The translations under genes were made by a program, and so were the position numbers. 55,928 nt of DNA from Candidatus Devosia symbiotica (GTDB taxonomy: Bacteria > Pseudomonadota > Alphaproteobacteria > Rhizobiales > Devosiaceae): contig JALBVE010000005.1 of the NCBI GenBank assembly GCA_025050575.1, forward strand, positions 1-55,928, in the 5' to 3' direction. The notes under the pieces were generated by a model. That model worked only from the letters and a program-made list of their open reading frames with translations. It was not told where the DNA came from and ran no database searches. Positions 39,835 through 50,179 of this stretch are shown in pieces. How positions within the stretch are numbered: the first letter of the stretch is position 1; every line of letters begins with the position of its first letter.

Positions 39835-41098
39835 CTGTTTGACTGTCTGATCTGCTTCGATGATCGCGACGGTCAGGCTGCCCGTAGCCGGATAAAGCTG
39901 GATCAGGCAGGCCTGCAGCGCATGATAGATGTCGGGCTTGCCAACAAACAGCCGGGAGGTCGGCTTAAGGTCTTCGATCAGTTCACTCAGCTGGCCACCC
40001 CTTGCATAGTCGATCATATGGTTCTCGGTATAGTCCCAGAGCTTGCGATATCAGATCTGGAAATAGTCTTCGCGGTCATAGGCGCTCAGGAACGAGGCGG
40101 CGCCGATCGCTTCGCTGATCGGCCACCACAGCTTCTCACGCATAATGAGCTTGTTGTCCCGGTCTAGCGTATAGAAAAATCCGCCACGTTTGTGCTCCCA
40201 GCCCAGTTCGATCGACTGCCGGAACAGATTGCGGGCAGCATCGGTCATCCAGCTGATCCGCTTGTCGCCCAGGATCTGCAATTACATCAGCAACTGGGCC
40301 GATTCCAGCCAGTGGCCCGGTGTGGCGCCGAAAGGACGGAACATTTCCGAGTCGACATATCCCTTGTCGAGCACCTAGTTCTCGTCGAAATGCTCAGCCA
40401 TCCGATAGCTCAGTGGCACCGCATGCTTGGCAATGATCAGCGTGGCGATCCGCTCGGCTTTGGTGAGATAGGCGCGTTCGCTCGTCGCCTCATAGGCTGC
40501 CATCAGCGCCTCGGTCAGGTGCATATTGGAATGCTGACCGCGATAGATCGTAATCTGCGACCAGTCATTAGCGAATTCCTCGCGCACCGCGCCGGCCTTA
40601 TCGTCCCAGAAGCGGTGCTCGATCACCTCGGTGACATCGGCCAGCATCTTGTCGGCCACAGCGGATGCCCGACTATCTTGGCGCTTGATGCCGCCAGCAG
40701 CACAAATGCATGGCCATAGGCTTGTTTGCCGCCATCGGTGACGTCGTTGTCGTCTAGACCCCAGACATAGCCCACATGCTTCTGGTTGCGATGCTTGTCC
40801 CACAGATAGCGCATGCCGTGATCGACCATTTCGTCCGAGCCAGGACGGCCGATCAGGCTGCTAATGGCAAAGCAATGCACCATGCGCGTGGTGCTGCGCA
40901 CCTGTCGCACCGCATTGGCCGCACTTAGCGCCTGGCCGTCATCGTCCAATTCGAAAACCCCCTTTTGGGGTTGAGCTAGGGCGCCTCGAAGAAATCGAAC
41001 AGATTACTGGCTTGCCGCATCAGATATTGTCGGTGAAACGGCAGGATCGACCAGAGACTGGAATTGGTCTTGGGCAGGGTCATGCTGGCGTCAGTCAT
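39829..41098 (-). pseudogene. AGE-family epimerase/isomerase, multiply broken
   Basis: N-acylglucosamine 2-epimerase family enzymes (also mannose or sulfoquinovose isomerases) have an (alpha/alpha)6 barrel. From ATG 41098 (MTDASMTLPKTNSSLWSILP) the reading is stopped by TAG 40976-40978, shifted near 40950, shifted again near 40670, stopped by TAG 40375-40377 and by TAA near 40283, and shifted near 40050. Family pieces are clear: RQVRSTTRMVHCFAISSLIG, RFWDDKAGAVREEFANDW, YRGQHSNMHLTEALMAAYEA, KRGGFFYTLDRDNKLIMREK and TSRLFVGKPDIYHALQACLI. About 420 codons in total, the family's usual size. Substrate not assignable. Its 3' end is fused to nadC. Confidence 0.88.
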
Positions 41099-41291
41099 AA
41101 TGGTTCCTGGCCGGCAAGTTCGACGCCGGCACCTCAATTTGACGGAGCTATAGCGTCCTTGTGAGAACGTTGCAATTTCCGTTCCCTGCGAAATTGCTTC
41201 AACCACGATAGCGCTTGTGGCTGATAGATAAGGAGAGACAGGGAGGGACTGGGATGCAGGATTTATCCAAAGGCGGGCTGGTGCCCGCCGC

Positions 41292-42239
41292 TTATTCTCT
41301 GCCGTACCAGGCCTCGACCCGCTTTACCTCGTCCGCCGATCCCAGCACCACCGGTACGCGCTGATGAATGTTAGTCGGCACCACATCGAGCACGCTCTGC
41401 CGTCCTGTCGTTGATCTGCCGCCCGCTGCCGCCACCAGCAGCGCCATCGGATTGCCTTCGTAGAGTAGTCGCAACCGGCCGCCCTTGGCCGCGTTCTCGC
41501 TGTCGAGCGGATACATGAATATGCCGCCCCGCATCAGAATGCGGTGCACATCGGCGACCATTGAGCCGACCCAACGCATATTGTAGCGTTTGCCGGCCGG
41601 CCCGGTTTCCCCGGCCACGTTCTCCGCGACATAGCCCATGGTGGCTGCATCCCAAAGCCGTTCCCGCGCCATGTTGATGGCGTATTCCGCTGATGCCACA
41701 GGTATATTCAGTTTCTCAGCGGTAAGCACAAATACGCCCTGATCATCCAGCGTGAATGCTGCGGCGCTTGGTCCGAAGGTGATGACAAGGCTGGTTGCGG
41801 GCCCGTAAGCCGCATAGCCCGCACCTAATTGTGCGCTGCCTGGCTGCAATAGTCCCTTGCGCGCGTCCAGAATCGAAAAAATTGTACCGACAGTGACATT
41901 TACGTCCAGATTTGAAGACCCATCCAAAGGATCGGTCGCTACCAGATAGGCGCCCTGATTCTTGATATGAACAGCTTCATTTAGTTCCTCGGAAACCAGA
42001 ATCGAAATTTCCGGATTTTTCTCTATGTGGTTCGCAATAATATCGTTTGATATCACATCAAGCGCCTTTTGCGCCTCGCCCTGCACATTAGTGTGCCCAG
42101 CCAGTCTGGTCTGGCCGGTGATCGCGGCATGCCGCAGTACGGCGGCGATCTCGATGCTCGCATTAGCCATCGTCATCATCACCGAGGTCAGCTTTGGGTC
42201 AACGCTCTGGGCAGCAAGCCAGTCGGAGAGGATAGTCAT
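41292..42239 (-). CDS. fbp: Fructose-1,6-bisphosphatase class I
   Basis: Removes the 1-phosphate of fructose-1,6-bisphosphate in gluconeogenesis and pentose supply. The 315-residue product begins MTILSDWLAA at ATG 42239; longer in-frame starts upstream lack homology and cross the intergenic region. Motifs: SEELNEAV (about residues 82-89), DPLDGSSNLDVNVTVGTIFS (about 102-121), GGIFMYPLDSENAAKGGRL, and EGNPMALLVAAAGGRSTTGR (about 263-282). No lesion is visible. With rpiA, gdh and pepN it points to a metabolism that feeds sugar phosphates from amino acids. Confidence 0.95.
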   Translation of the reverse strand: MTILSDWLAAQSVDPKLTSVMMTMANASIEIAAVLRHAAITGQTRLAGHTNVQGEAQKALDVISNDIIANHIEKNPEISILVSEELNEAVHIKNQGAYLVATDPLDGSSNLDVNVTVGTIFSILDARKGLLQPGSAQLGAGYAAYGPATSLVITFGPSAAAFTLDDQGVFVLTAEKLNIPVASAEYAINMARERLWDAATMGYVAENVAGETGPAGKRYNMRWVGSMVADVHRILMRGGIFMYPLDSENAAKGGRLRLLYEGNPMALLVAAAGGRSTTGRQSVLDVVPTNIHQRVPVVLGSADEVKRVEAWYGRE

Positions 42240-42600
42240 GATCGCTCTGGGGTTATGGAAGGAGTTGCGTCCACTCTCGCTATACCACACCGCGACACAA
42301 TCCGACTTTGGCATGAGGGGCGAGAAATCCATCGTGTGTGGTGGCAATACGCACCAAATTATCCCACCCATCGGTCTGCCCTCGGGCTTGACCCGAGGGC
42401 AGTAGCGTGAGCTTTAGGTGTAGGTTGTTGCTTGGCCGCTCCCCTCGAGGGGGGTTCGCCCCTTTCAAGACAAAGCGACTTGGTCATTCAAAACCCCTGC
42501 TTGCATATGCTCCGTATTTGCGCGCCGATATCCATGCACACTGGCGCGGGTGACAGGCCTTCGATATGCGTCGGGGCTCACCGGCAGCCACAAGATGTCT
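42240..42600. other. Intergenic stretch with two palindromes
   Basis: The region between fbp and the uvrD-type remnant has no gene. It contains a hairpin at 42376-42402 and a short CCCCTCGAGGGG palindrome at 42443-42454, both GC-rich. The 3' end of the helicase gene was probably lost here. Confidence 0.5.
42376..42402. repeat. 11-bp perfect hairpin (CTGCCCTCGGG / CCCGAGGGCAG)
   Basis: A perfect stem with loop CTTGA. The core CGGGCTTGACCCG resembles a palindrome that is common between genes in many alphaproteobacteria. It has no T-run, so a terminator role is unsupported. Confidence 0.65.
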
Positions 42601-44417
42601 TCAAACAATCCTACCATGGCGCGCGGAATGAACCGTATTGAGCGCATGCATCAATTTCCACTCCTGCCCCTTGGCCGAGTGAATAGTCGAGAGGATCAGG
42701 TAGTCTTCGTCTAGCAGCGGCGTACCCGACTGGTCGCTGGTAGCGTCTGGCGAGTTCAGCGTCAGCTCGGTCAAAAACCGCTCGCGGCTCAGATAGTCAC
42801 CAGCTATCTGCTCAAGCTGCACGATGTCCTGTACCCGCACCAAGGCATCGTCATAGGCCTGTTCCAGCAGCGGTTCGTTCCATAGCCGCGCATAGCCCAG
42901 TTCGGTCAGCCAGCCCGCGTCGCGTCGCGCCAACCGTCCGATTATCTCAACCATGCTGGTCCAGCTCTCACCCATGCGCAGGGGTTGCGGATATTCGCCG
43001 AGCGCCCGGATCGGGTCCGGCCTACTCGCCATGGCGTCGAGCACCTTGCCTGCCGTGCCTGGATCGACGCCAGGCAATAAATGCAACATCCGGAACCCGG
43101 CAACTCAGTCGCGTGGGTTTTCTGCCCAGCGCAAAATCGCCAGCAAATCCTTAATATGGGCCGCATCGATGAATTTCAGACCCCTGAATTTAACGAAGGA
43201 AATGTTCCGTCGCGTCAGCTCGATTTCCAGTGATCCCGAGTGGCTTTAGGTCTGGAATAGCACCGCCTGGCTCTTGAGCGCCGTGCCGCCCTCGCGCGCT
43301 TCGAGTACCTTGTGCACCACATAGCGCGCCTGATCGGCCTCATCGCCCATCGTCACCAGCAGCGGCTTGGCATCTGACTGACGCTCGGTCCACAAATTCT
43401 TTGTGAAGCGCTCCTGGGCTAGTTCGATCACCGCATTGGCCGCGCTCAGGATCCGTTGGGTCGAGCGATAGTTGCGATCCAGTATCACAATGGCAGCGAG
43501 CGGATTGAACGCATCCGGAAAGTCCAGAATATTGCGCACCGTTGCCGCCCGGAACGAATAGATATATTGCGACGTCGTCGCCCACTACCGTCAGCCTATG
43601 CCCTTGCGGCTTGAGCGCCAGCAGCACCGATGATTGCAGCTGGTTTGGTGTCCTGATACTCGTCCACCAGTACATGGTCGAACCGTGCCGCGATTACCGC
43701 CGTTATCGCCGGCTCGGTCATCATCCCGGCCTAGTACAACAGAAAATCATCGTAATCGATTACGTGCTGCGCCTGTTTGGTCGCAACATAGCCGCTGAAC
43801 AGGCTGCGCAGTTCGGCGCTCCAATGGGCGCACCACGGAAAACTGGTCTTGAGCACATTATCTAGCTCGTCCTATGCATTGACCACCCGCGAATAGATCG
43901 ATGGGCATGTCCGCTTTGTGGGGAATCGGCTCTTGGCTGCGGAAAATCCTAATTCGTGTCGCACCAGATTCATCAGATCGGCGGAGTCTTCGCGGTCGTG
44001 GATGGTAAAATCTGTACCCAGACCGATCTGGGCGGCGTGTTCGCGTAACAGCTGAGCGTCAATGCCGTGAAATGTCTCGGCCCAGACCAGCGCATCGGTC
44101 ACCGCCCCGGCACTGGTGCTCAGCACCTGCACCGTGATCCGCTCCACCCGTCGGCTCATCTCGCTGGCCGTGCGGCGCGAAAATGTCATCAGCAGGATTC
44201 GCCGTGGATCTGCGCCATGAACGATGAGATGCGCCACCCGATGGGCCAGCGTATTGCTCTTTCCCGAGCCGGCGCCCGCAATTATCAGCAATGCCCTCGG
44301 CAAAGCTTCGCCCGTGCCATATTCGACGGCGCGGCGCTGTTTGGGGTTGAGCGTTTCGAGATAGCTGGGGCTGGCGAGCACGAATCGGGGTCTTCCAAAC
44401 AAGCTCTCAAGGAACAC
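42601..44417 (-). pseudogene. UvrD/PcrA-type DNA helicase, broken and 3'-truncated
   Basis: Superfamily 1 helicase. From 44417: ETLNPKQRRAVEYGTGEALP (Q motif), Walker A AGAGSGKSN (normally GSGKT), ILLMTFSRRTASEMSRRV, then stops near 43872 and 43735, VDEYQDTNQLQSSVL (out of frame after a shift), GDDVAIYLFVPGGN, ILDRNYRSTQRILSAANAVI, a stop at 43246-43248, FRGLKFIDAAHIKDLLAILR, another stop near 43105, and DYLILSTIHSAKGQEW. The homology then ends; about the last 100-150 residues, with the final helicase motifs, are absent. The subtype cannot be told, and a main UvrD may exist elsewhere. Confidence 0.85.
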
Positions 44418-44500
44418 GTTTCTTGTTTTGTTCGCAATGACTCCGGTCAGCGCTGCGTCAACACGGTCTGGCGACCCAACGGCCGCTGGACTGCAGATCG

Positions 44501-47500
44501 TTATTCCTGCACCAGATCGGCCATCAGACCGGCTGCTACCGACAGACGGGACACGGTTAGCGATCCAAGCGTCAATTCGGCTAGTGCTGCGGCTGTTCGG
44601 GCAATGCCCGCCTCACGCCGCACCTGCCAATCGGCTAGTTGCGCGTCGACGGACGAGCCCTCGGCCTTGAGCACATTAGCTGTCAGATCGCGTTGCGCAC
44701 GCATCAGATTGGCCAAAGCGCGATCGAGTGCCATGCGATCGAACCGATCGTTCAGTAACAGCGCTCGGCTCTGGGCGATCACCGGCCATAGATTGAAGGT
44801 GGTGAACACACCAAAGAAGGCTGCCGCGCCGTCTGCCAGCGACACCCCGGCACGCTCGCTCACCAGCACGATATCGCTGGCATAGCCGATCACCGGCAGT
44901 TCAGCGATGCGTTGCGCCGTTGCCTCGGGCACGCCCTGGCTGTGCAGCGATTGCGCCATGTCGGCCACGTCCTGGGCCAGCGAAGCGGGCAGGCTGGTGC
45001 TAGCCAGACCGCGCAGCGCGGCCACGCCAGCCGCATGCCGGTCGACCAGCCCGCTCATGCCGTGTGTCACATCCGCATTACGTAGGAACCACAGGCTCTC
45101 CTGCCGCAGCAGCGCCATCACTTCGGCATATAGCGTCAACTGCACAGCGCCATCGACCGTGTTGTCGAGTGCGTCGATTGCCTGGTTCAAGTCGGTCAGC
45201 CCATAGACATCGCGCGTTGCGGCATAGGCCAGCGCCGCTTCGCCCGGACTGGCGCTGGTGGCCGCCGTCAGATTGGTGACAAAGGCCGGACCGCCACGAT
45301 TGATCATCGCATTGGCCAGCACCGTGGCGATCACCTCGCGCTTCAGCCGGTGATTGGCCACTGTATCGGGATAGGTGTCGCGCAGGGTGGCCGGGAAATA
45401 GCGGTACAACTCGCTCGCCAGATAATCATCGTCGATAGCGTGCCCGTCGAGCAAGTCAGCGTAGAGTGTCAGTTTGGCATAGGCCAGGATCACCGCCAAT
45501 TCAGGCCTCACCAGCGCCTTGCCTGTCGCCACGCGTGCATTAAGCACGTCGTCGGCCGGCAGAAATTCCACCGCCCGATCCAGCATGCCGCGCTGTTCCA
45601 GTCGCTCGATAAGTTCGCGATGATCTGGCAATTCGGCCAGCCCCGCCCGCTCGGCCAGCGAAAGGGCTAGTCCCTGTAGATAATTGTTGCGCAGGCACAG
45701 CGCCGCGACTTGGTCGGTCATGGTCACCAGAAACGCGTTGCGCGCCTCCAGATCCAGCGAACCCGACGCTAGCAGCGGCGCCATCGCGATCTTGATATTG
45801 ACCTCTAGATCGCTCGAATTGACCCCGGCCGAATTGTCGATAGCGTCAGTATTGATACGTCCGCCGTTGAGCGCGTAGTCGACGCGGCCACGTTGCGTCA
45901 CCCCAAGATTGGCGCCTTCGCCAATCACCTTGGCCCGCACCTCGCCACCGGTAATGCGGATCCCATCATTGGCGCGATCACCTACATCGGCATTGCTTTC
46001 TAGGCTTGAGCGCACATAGGTGCCGATGCCGCCAAACCACAACAGATCCACATCCGCCTTCAGAATCGCCGTCATCACCTGGCTCGGCGTAGCGTGGTTG
46101 ACAGTAATCCCCAGCAGCGTCTTAATCTCAGGCGACAGCGGCACCGATTTGAGACTGCGCGAGAATACCCCGCCACCACGTGAGATCAGCGCAGTGTCAT
46201 AATCCTGCCAGCTCGAGCGAGGCAGCGCGAACAGCCTGTGCCGCTCCGCCAGGCTCCTGGCCGCGTCCGGATTGGGGTCAATGAAGATGTCGCGGTGGTC
46301 AAAGGCGGCCACCAGTCGAGTCTGGGCACTCAGTAACATGCCATTGCCAAACACGTCGCCGCTCATATCCCCGACGCCCACCGTGGTGAACGGTTCGGCC
46401 TGAATGTCGCGGTCCATTTCGCGGAAATGGCGCCTTACCGCCTCCCAGCCGCCGCGCGCCGTAATGCCCATCTTCTTGTGGTCATAGCCGGCCGAGCCGC
46501 CCGAGGCGAAGGCGTCCCCTAGCCAGTAGCCACGGCTGGTGGCAATATCATTGGCCGTGTCTGAAAAGCTGGCCGTGCCCTTGTCGGCCGCGACCACCAG
46601 ATAGGGATCATCGCCGTCGCGCCGCACCACGGCGCGTGGTGGCACCAAGGCGCCATCGACCAGATTGTCGGTCACATCGAGCAGCGCTCCGATAAAGATC
46701 TTATAGCTGGCCACGCCTTCGGCCTGGAATTCCTCGCGCGGCATACCCGCGACCAGCCGCTTGGGGACAAATCCGCCTTTGGCCCCGACCGGCACGATCA
46801 CGGCATTCTTGACCTGCTGCGCCTTGACCAGCCCCAGCACTTCAGTGCGAAAATCTTCGGGTCGGTCCGACCAGCGCAGCCCACCACGGGCAATGGCACC
46901 AAACCGCATATGGATGCCTTCGACCCGCGGCGAATAGACCGAGATCTCGCGATAGGGGCGTGGCGCCACCATGCCGTCGACCGCACTGCTGTCGAATTTG
47001 ATCGCCAGGGCCGGCATGCGATAGCCATCAGGATCGCGCTGGAAGGCGTTGGTGCGCACCGCACTGTCCATCAGATTAAGGAAGCGCTGGACAATGGTGT
47101 CCTCGTCCAGTGAGGTCATGGCGTCGAGCGCCGCCTCAATCTGAACTCGCGCCGCCGCCGCCTTTGCGTCGCGATCGGTCTCTTCGGGGTCGTGCAGTGC
47201 ATTAAACAGCCCCACCAAGGCCGCCGCCGCTGCTGACTGGTTCACCAGCACCTGGGCGATGTAGCGCTGCGAATAGGAAATGCCGATCTGCCGCAGATAG
47301 CGCGATAGTGCCCGCAGCAGCGCCGCATCGTTCCAGCCCAGACCGGTCCGGGTTACCAGCGTGTTGAGTTGATCGCTTTCGGCCAACCCGTCCCACACTG
47401 CCATCAACCCTTCTTCGACTGCCGCGCCGCGTGCCGCCAGATCGAACGCGCCGCCATCGCTGGGGGCCAGCACCATGTCATGGATATAGCGCTCCACTCC

Positions 47501-49180
47501 GTCGCGCGGGGTGACCGTATCGGTGCGCTCGTCGATTACCCGGAACCCGAACGCCTCGATCATCGGCACACGATCGCTCAGCGGAATGGCGTGTTCGCGG
47601 TGATAGAATTTCAGCCCTAACGCCCCATCTGTGCCAACGCGATCGCGCAGCCGGATTGCCACCTTTCCGCTGTCGCCTAGCACGTCGAGCACGCCGATAT
47701 CATTCAACCCGTCCTGTGCCGAATTATGCGACTGATAGGCAGCCGAAAACGCCGTGCGATAATCGCTGATCGCGGCCGGATCGGCTGCCGTCTCCATCAG
47801 CATATCGCCAAAATTGCTGGTCAAGGCGCCAACGCTAGCCTCAAGTTCTGTCCGGCTGGGTTGTGGCGTTTTGCCGGCTACCCGGCCGATGATCACATGC
47901 ACCCGCGCCATATCCCCCTCGGGGAAATGCGGATAAAATGCCGACACCCGGCCGTCATAGACCTCGGCCAGATATTGGGTGATGCGCGCTCGCGTAGTGC
48001 CGTCATAGCGGTCGCGCGGTACATAGACGAGGATAGATACGAAATTGTCGAACCGGTCGATTCGCGGCAGCACCCGCACGCGTGGACGGTCATAGAGCGC
48101 GGCAATGGCAGTGGCGAACTCAAACAGCTGGGCGTCGCCGATCTGGAACAACTCGTCGCGCGGATAGCTGTCCAATGCACTCAGCAAGGCCCGTCCGTCA
48201 TGACTGATCGGATCGATGCCTGATTTGTGCATGACCTCGGAGATCTTGCGCCGGATGATTGGCACATCAGTGTGCGGTGTCGCCATCGCCTGCGCGGTGA
48301 AGAGGCCAACAATGCGCAATTCGCCAACGGCCTTTCCGACTGCGCCGTAAATCTTGATGCCGACATAGTCCATGTGCTGGCGCCGATGCACCCGGGCCCG
48401 CAGATTAGCCTTGGTCACTAGCAGGGGTTCGCTCGACGCGATAAAGGCGGCGTGTTGCGGCGTTGACTCGACAAAGGTCGGCCCGCTGCGCAGCACCCGG
48501 ACAGCCGGGTCGGTCAGAATACCCAGACCGCTATCGGCCACAGGCGCCAGCATGTCACCTTCGATTCGATAGTCCCGCATCCCCAGAAACGTGAAATTAT
48601 GCTCCACCATCCAGTCGAGAAATTGCAGCGACTCATCGGTCTGACTTGCCTTTTGTCGGCCCAGATCGGTGACGGCTTTGCGTAATCGCTCCAACATGAG
48701 CTGCCAATCATGCACGGCCAGGCCAACTTCGGACATGGTTGCCTGGATTTCCGCCACCAGCGCAGGCAGGTCGCTGACCGGGTCGCTGTGGATGTGCAAT
48801 ACGCTGAGCGCGCGGTTATCGGCCTGGCATACCACCGGGTGGGCAAACAGCCGCACCGTGCCGCCGCCGGCGCGCAGGGCGGCCAGCGCACTGTCGACGA
48901 TAAAGGGCATGTCGGGTGAAACGATATCTAGAACCAGCGGGTCACCGATCTGTGTCGGTTCCGTCGCGTTTAGCTTGCTGCCAACTCCGTCATAGTCCTG
49001 CAAATGCGCATAGGATTGCCGCAGAATGGCTTCGAACCGGTCGGGTGCCTGCCGCGCCAGATCTTCGCTGTCGGTCGCTAATATAGCCGAACGAAAGAAC
49101 TGAGCAAAGCTCTTATCCTCGCTTGCTAGCGCCGAGGCGCGTTCCAGCAGGGCGGGACGGTTGGCACGTACCATATTCAT
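44501..49180 (-). CDS. gdh: NAD-specific glutamate dehydrogenase, large (L-180) type
   Basis: Oxidative deamination of glutamate to 2-oxoglutarate with NAD+. The 1559-residue product is the size of the large homohexameric type found in many proteobacteria. The long N-terminal regulatory part (with ACT-like segments, e.g. PRIDRFDNFVSILVYVPRDR) precedes the catalytic core: RWSDRPEDFRTEVLGLVKAQ, NAVIVPVGAKGGFVPKRL (about residues 780-797), VVAADKGTASFSDTAND, GVGDMSGDVFGNGMLL. The frame is open across 4.7 kb, the largest target in the window, so its integrity is strong evidence of selection. It implies that glutamate or protein-derived amino acids are a main carbon source. It starts at ATG 49180. 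Confidence 0.96.
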   Translation of the reverse strand: MNMVRANRPALLERASALASEDKSFAQFFRSAILATDSEDLARQAPDRFEAILRQSYAHLQDYDGVGSKLNATEPTQIGDPLVLDIVSPDMPFIVDSALAALRAGGGTVRLFAHPVVCQADNRALSVLHIHSDPVSDLPALVAEIQATMSEVGLAVHDWQLMLERLRKAVTDLGRQKASQTDESLQFLDWMVEHNFTFLGMRDYRIEGDMLAPVADSGLGILTDPAVRVLRSGPTFVESTPQHAAFIASSEPLLVTKANLRARVHRRQHMDYVGIKIYGAVGKAVGELRIVGLFTAQAMATPHTDVPIIRRKISEVMHKSGIDPISHDGRALLSALDSYPRDELFQIGDAQLFEFATAIAALYDRPRVRVLPRIDRFDNFVSILVYVPRDRYDGTTRARITQYLAEVYDGRVSAFYPHFPEGDMARVHVIIGRVAGKTPQPSRTELEASVGALTSNFGDMLMETAADPAAISDYRTAFSAAYQSHNSAQDGLNDIGVLDVLGDSGKVAIRLRDRVGTDGALGLKFYHREHAIPLSDRVPMIEAFGFRVIDERTDTVTPRDGVERYIHDMVLAPSDGGAFDLAARGAAVEEGLMAVWDGLAESDQLNTLVTRTGLGWNDAALLRALSRYLRQIGISYSQRYIAQVLVNQSAAAAALVGLFNALHDPEETDRDAKAAAARVQIEAALDAMTSLDEDTIVQRFLNLMDSAVRTNAFQRDPDGYRMPALAIKFDSSAVDGMVAPRPYREISVYSPRVEGIHMRFGAIARGGLRWSDRPEDFRTEVLGLVKAQQVKNAVIVPVGAKGGFVPKRLVAGMPREEFQAEGVASYKIFIGALLDVTDNLVDGALVPPRAVVRRDGDDPYLVVAADKGTASFSDTANDIATSRGYWLGDAFASGGSAGYDHKKMGITARGGWEAVRRHFREMDRDIQAEPFTTVGVGDMSGDVFGNGMLLSAQTRLVAAFDHRDIFIDPNPDAARSLAERHRLFALPRSSWQDYDTALISRGGGVFSRSLKSVPLSPEIKTLLGITVNHATPSQVMTAILKADVDLLWFGGIGTYVRSSLESNADVGDRANDGIRITGGEVRAKVIGEGANLGVTQRGRVDYALNGGRINTDAIDNSAGVNSSDLEVNIKIAMAPLLASGSLDLEARNAFLVTMTDQVAALCLRNNYLQGLALSLAERAGLAELPDHRELIERLEQRGMLDRAVEFLPADDVLNARVATGKALVRPELAVILAYAKLTLYADLLDGHAIDDDYLASELYRYFPATLRDTYPDTVANHRLKREVIATVLANAMINRGGPAFVTNLTAATSASPGEAALAYAATRDVYGLTDLNQAIDALDNTVDGAVQLTLYAEVMALLRQESLWFLRNADVTHGMSGLVDRHAAGVAALRGLASTSLPASLAQDVADMAQSLHSQGVPEATAQRIAELPVIGYASDIVLVSERAGVSLADGAAAFFGVFTTFNLWPVIAQSRALLLNDRFDRMALDRALANLMRAQRDLTANVLKAEGSSVDAQLADWQVRREAGIARTAAALAELTLGSLTVSRLSVAAGLMADLVQE

Positions 49181-49488
49181 CTAACGACTCCTCAATTCGC
49201 GATCCCATTCTAGGCACTACTCACGCTTCTGTCTGCCGTGCCTTTGGCCAATACCCGCCCAAGAATGGAGTGTGGGTGACAGGAGGGTCTGGCATTAGCA
49301 TTTTGGAAATGTTCTGGAATGAGGTTGCGTTTGGCCACGCATTAGCATTCCTTTGACGGAATTTTTCCCGCTTATTGCGGAAATCTGGCAAAGAATTTCT
49401 CTTTGGGCCACCCTGAGGTCGTGCCGCACCTTATAATACCCCACTGATGTGATAATGTTTAATTCATGCGATCTTGGTGGGACCACAC
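49181..49488. other. Intergenic region upstream of gdh
   Basis: Divergent promoter region between gdh (minus) and a secreted-protein remnant (plus). It is more AT-rich than its surroundings around 49300-49470. No specific promoter or operator could be assigned. Confidence 0.4.
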
Positions 49489-49758
49489 ATGACCGACATA
49501 TCCAAAATTTTTGCCCATGCCGCGCTAGTGGCTTCGCTCATCCTGGTCTTTTCGGTGACCGGTCATGCCTAGAAAGTGCCTAGACCATTCCTGGCAATGC
49601 AGCGACAAGCCAAGTCGTCAGCGAATTTGCTGCAATCCGGACCGCTGACTGGTTTGCAACACAAAGCCTAGTTCGCACTTGAGCGATTACGTCTCAACAC
49701 CCCGGAAACAGTAGCATCGCCGGCTCATTCTGGCCGAACCAAACTACGCTTTGGTTGA
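49489..49758 (+). pseudogene. Small secreted protein remnant
   Basis: From ATG 49489 a signal peptide is followed by a likely cleavage site (SLILVFSVTGHA), then TAG 49570-49572, KVPRPFLAMQRQAKSSAN, TAG 49669-49671, FALERLRLNTPETVAS and TGA near 49755. The frame is continuous across the stops. The family is not recognised. Confidence 0.45.
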
Positions 49759-49794
49759 CGTCAATATTGACGCAAATTGCGACTGTGGTTGGCA

Positions 49795-50140
49795 CTAGCT
49801 CCATTTGTGCTGCCCAAGCCACCGCCCCTGGACTGCCGACTCCAGGGCCGCAACTCGGGGCTCGGTCGGTGTACTGTGCTTGCTGGTATCCACTGGCGTC
49901 TCTGGGCCATCGTCCAGCTTCGGCCTAGCCCAGAACACCACATAGAGCAACTCTTCTCCGGCAGCATCGGTGATCTCGATCGAGCGCGGCACACGCGTAT
50001 CGGCGCCCGCGCTGGCGGCGTGCTCGACAATCGCCTTGGCCAGGGCCACCGTGTTGTGTTTAGTCGCCTCCAGATAAGGCAGCTCGCTGCCGTCTGCGTC
50101 GCGGATCAATTCGTCATCAGTGCGGTAGTGTAAAGAACAA
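49795..50140 (-). pseudogene. DUF6894-like small protein, 5' end unclear
   Basis: The frame reads HYRTDDELIRDADGSELPYL, EATKHNTVALAKAIVEHAAS and IEITDAAGEELLYVVFWARP, matching the small DUF6894 proteins (about 70-90 residues). No proper start codon is present before HYRTDD, and the reading frame runs on past the usual family end for about 40 residues. It is therefore probably damaged at both ends. Function unknown. Confidence 0.5.
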
Positions 50141-50152
50141 CCGGGGCAAACG

Positions 50153-50173
50153 TGTCCCCCTTGGGGGGGGATT
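50153..50173. repeat. Intergenic GC palindrome (TCCCCCTT-GGGGGGGA)
   Basis: A short GC palindrome between the DUF6894 and flavin reductase remnants, similar in core to those at 20810 and 54586. Confidence 0.5.
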
Positions 50174-50179
50174 TGAGAG

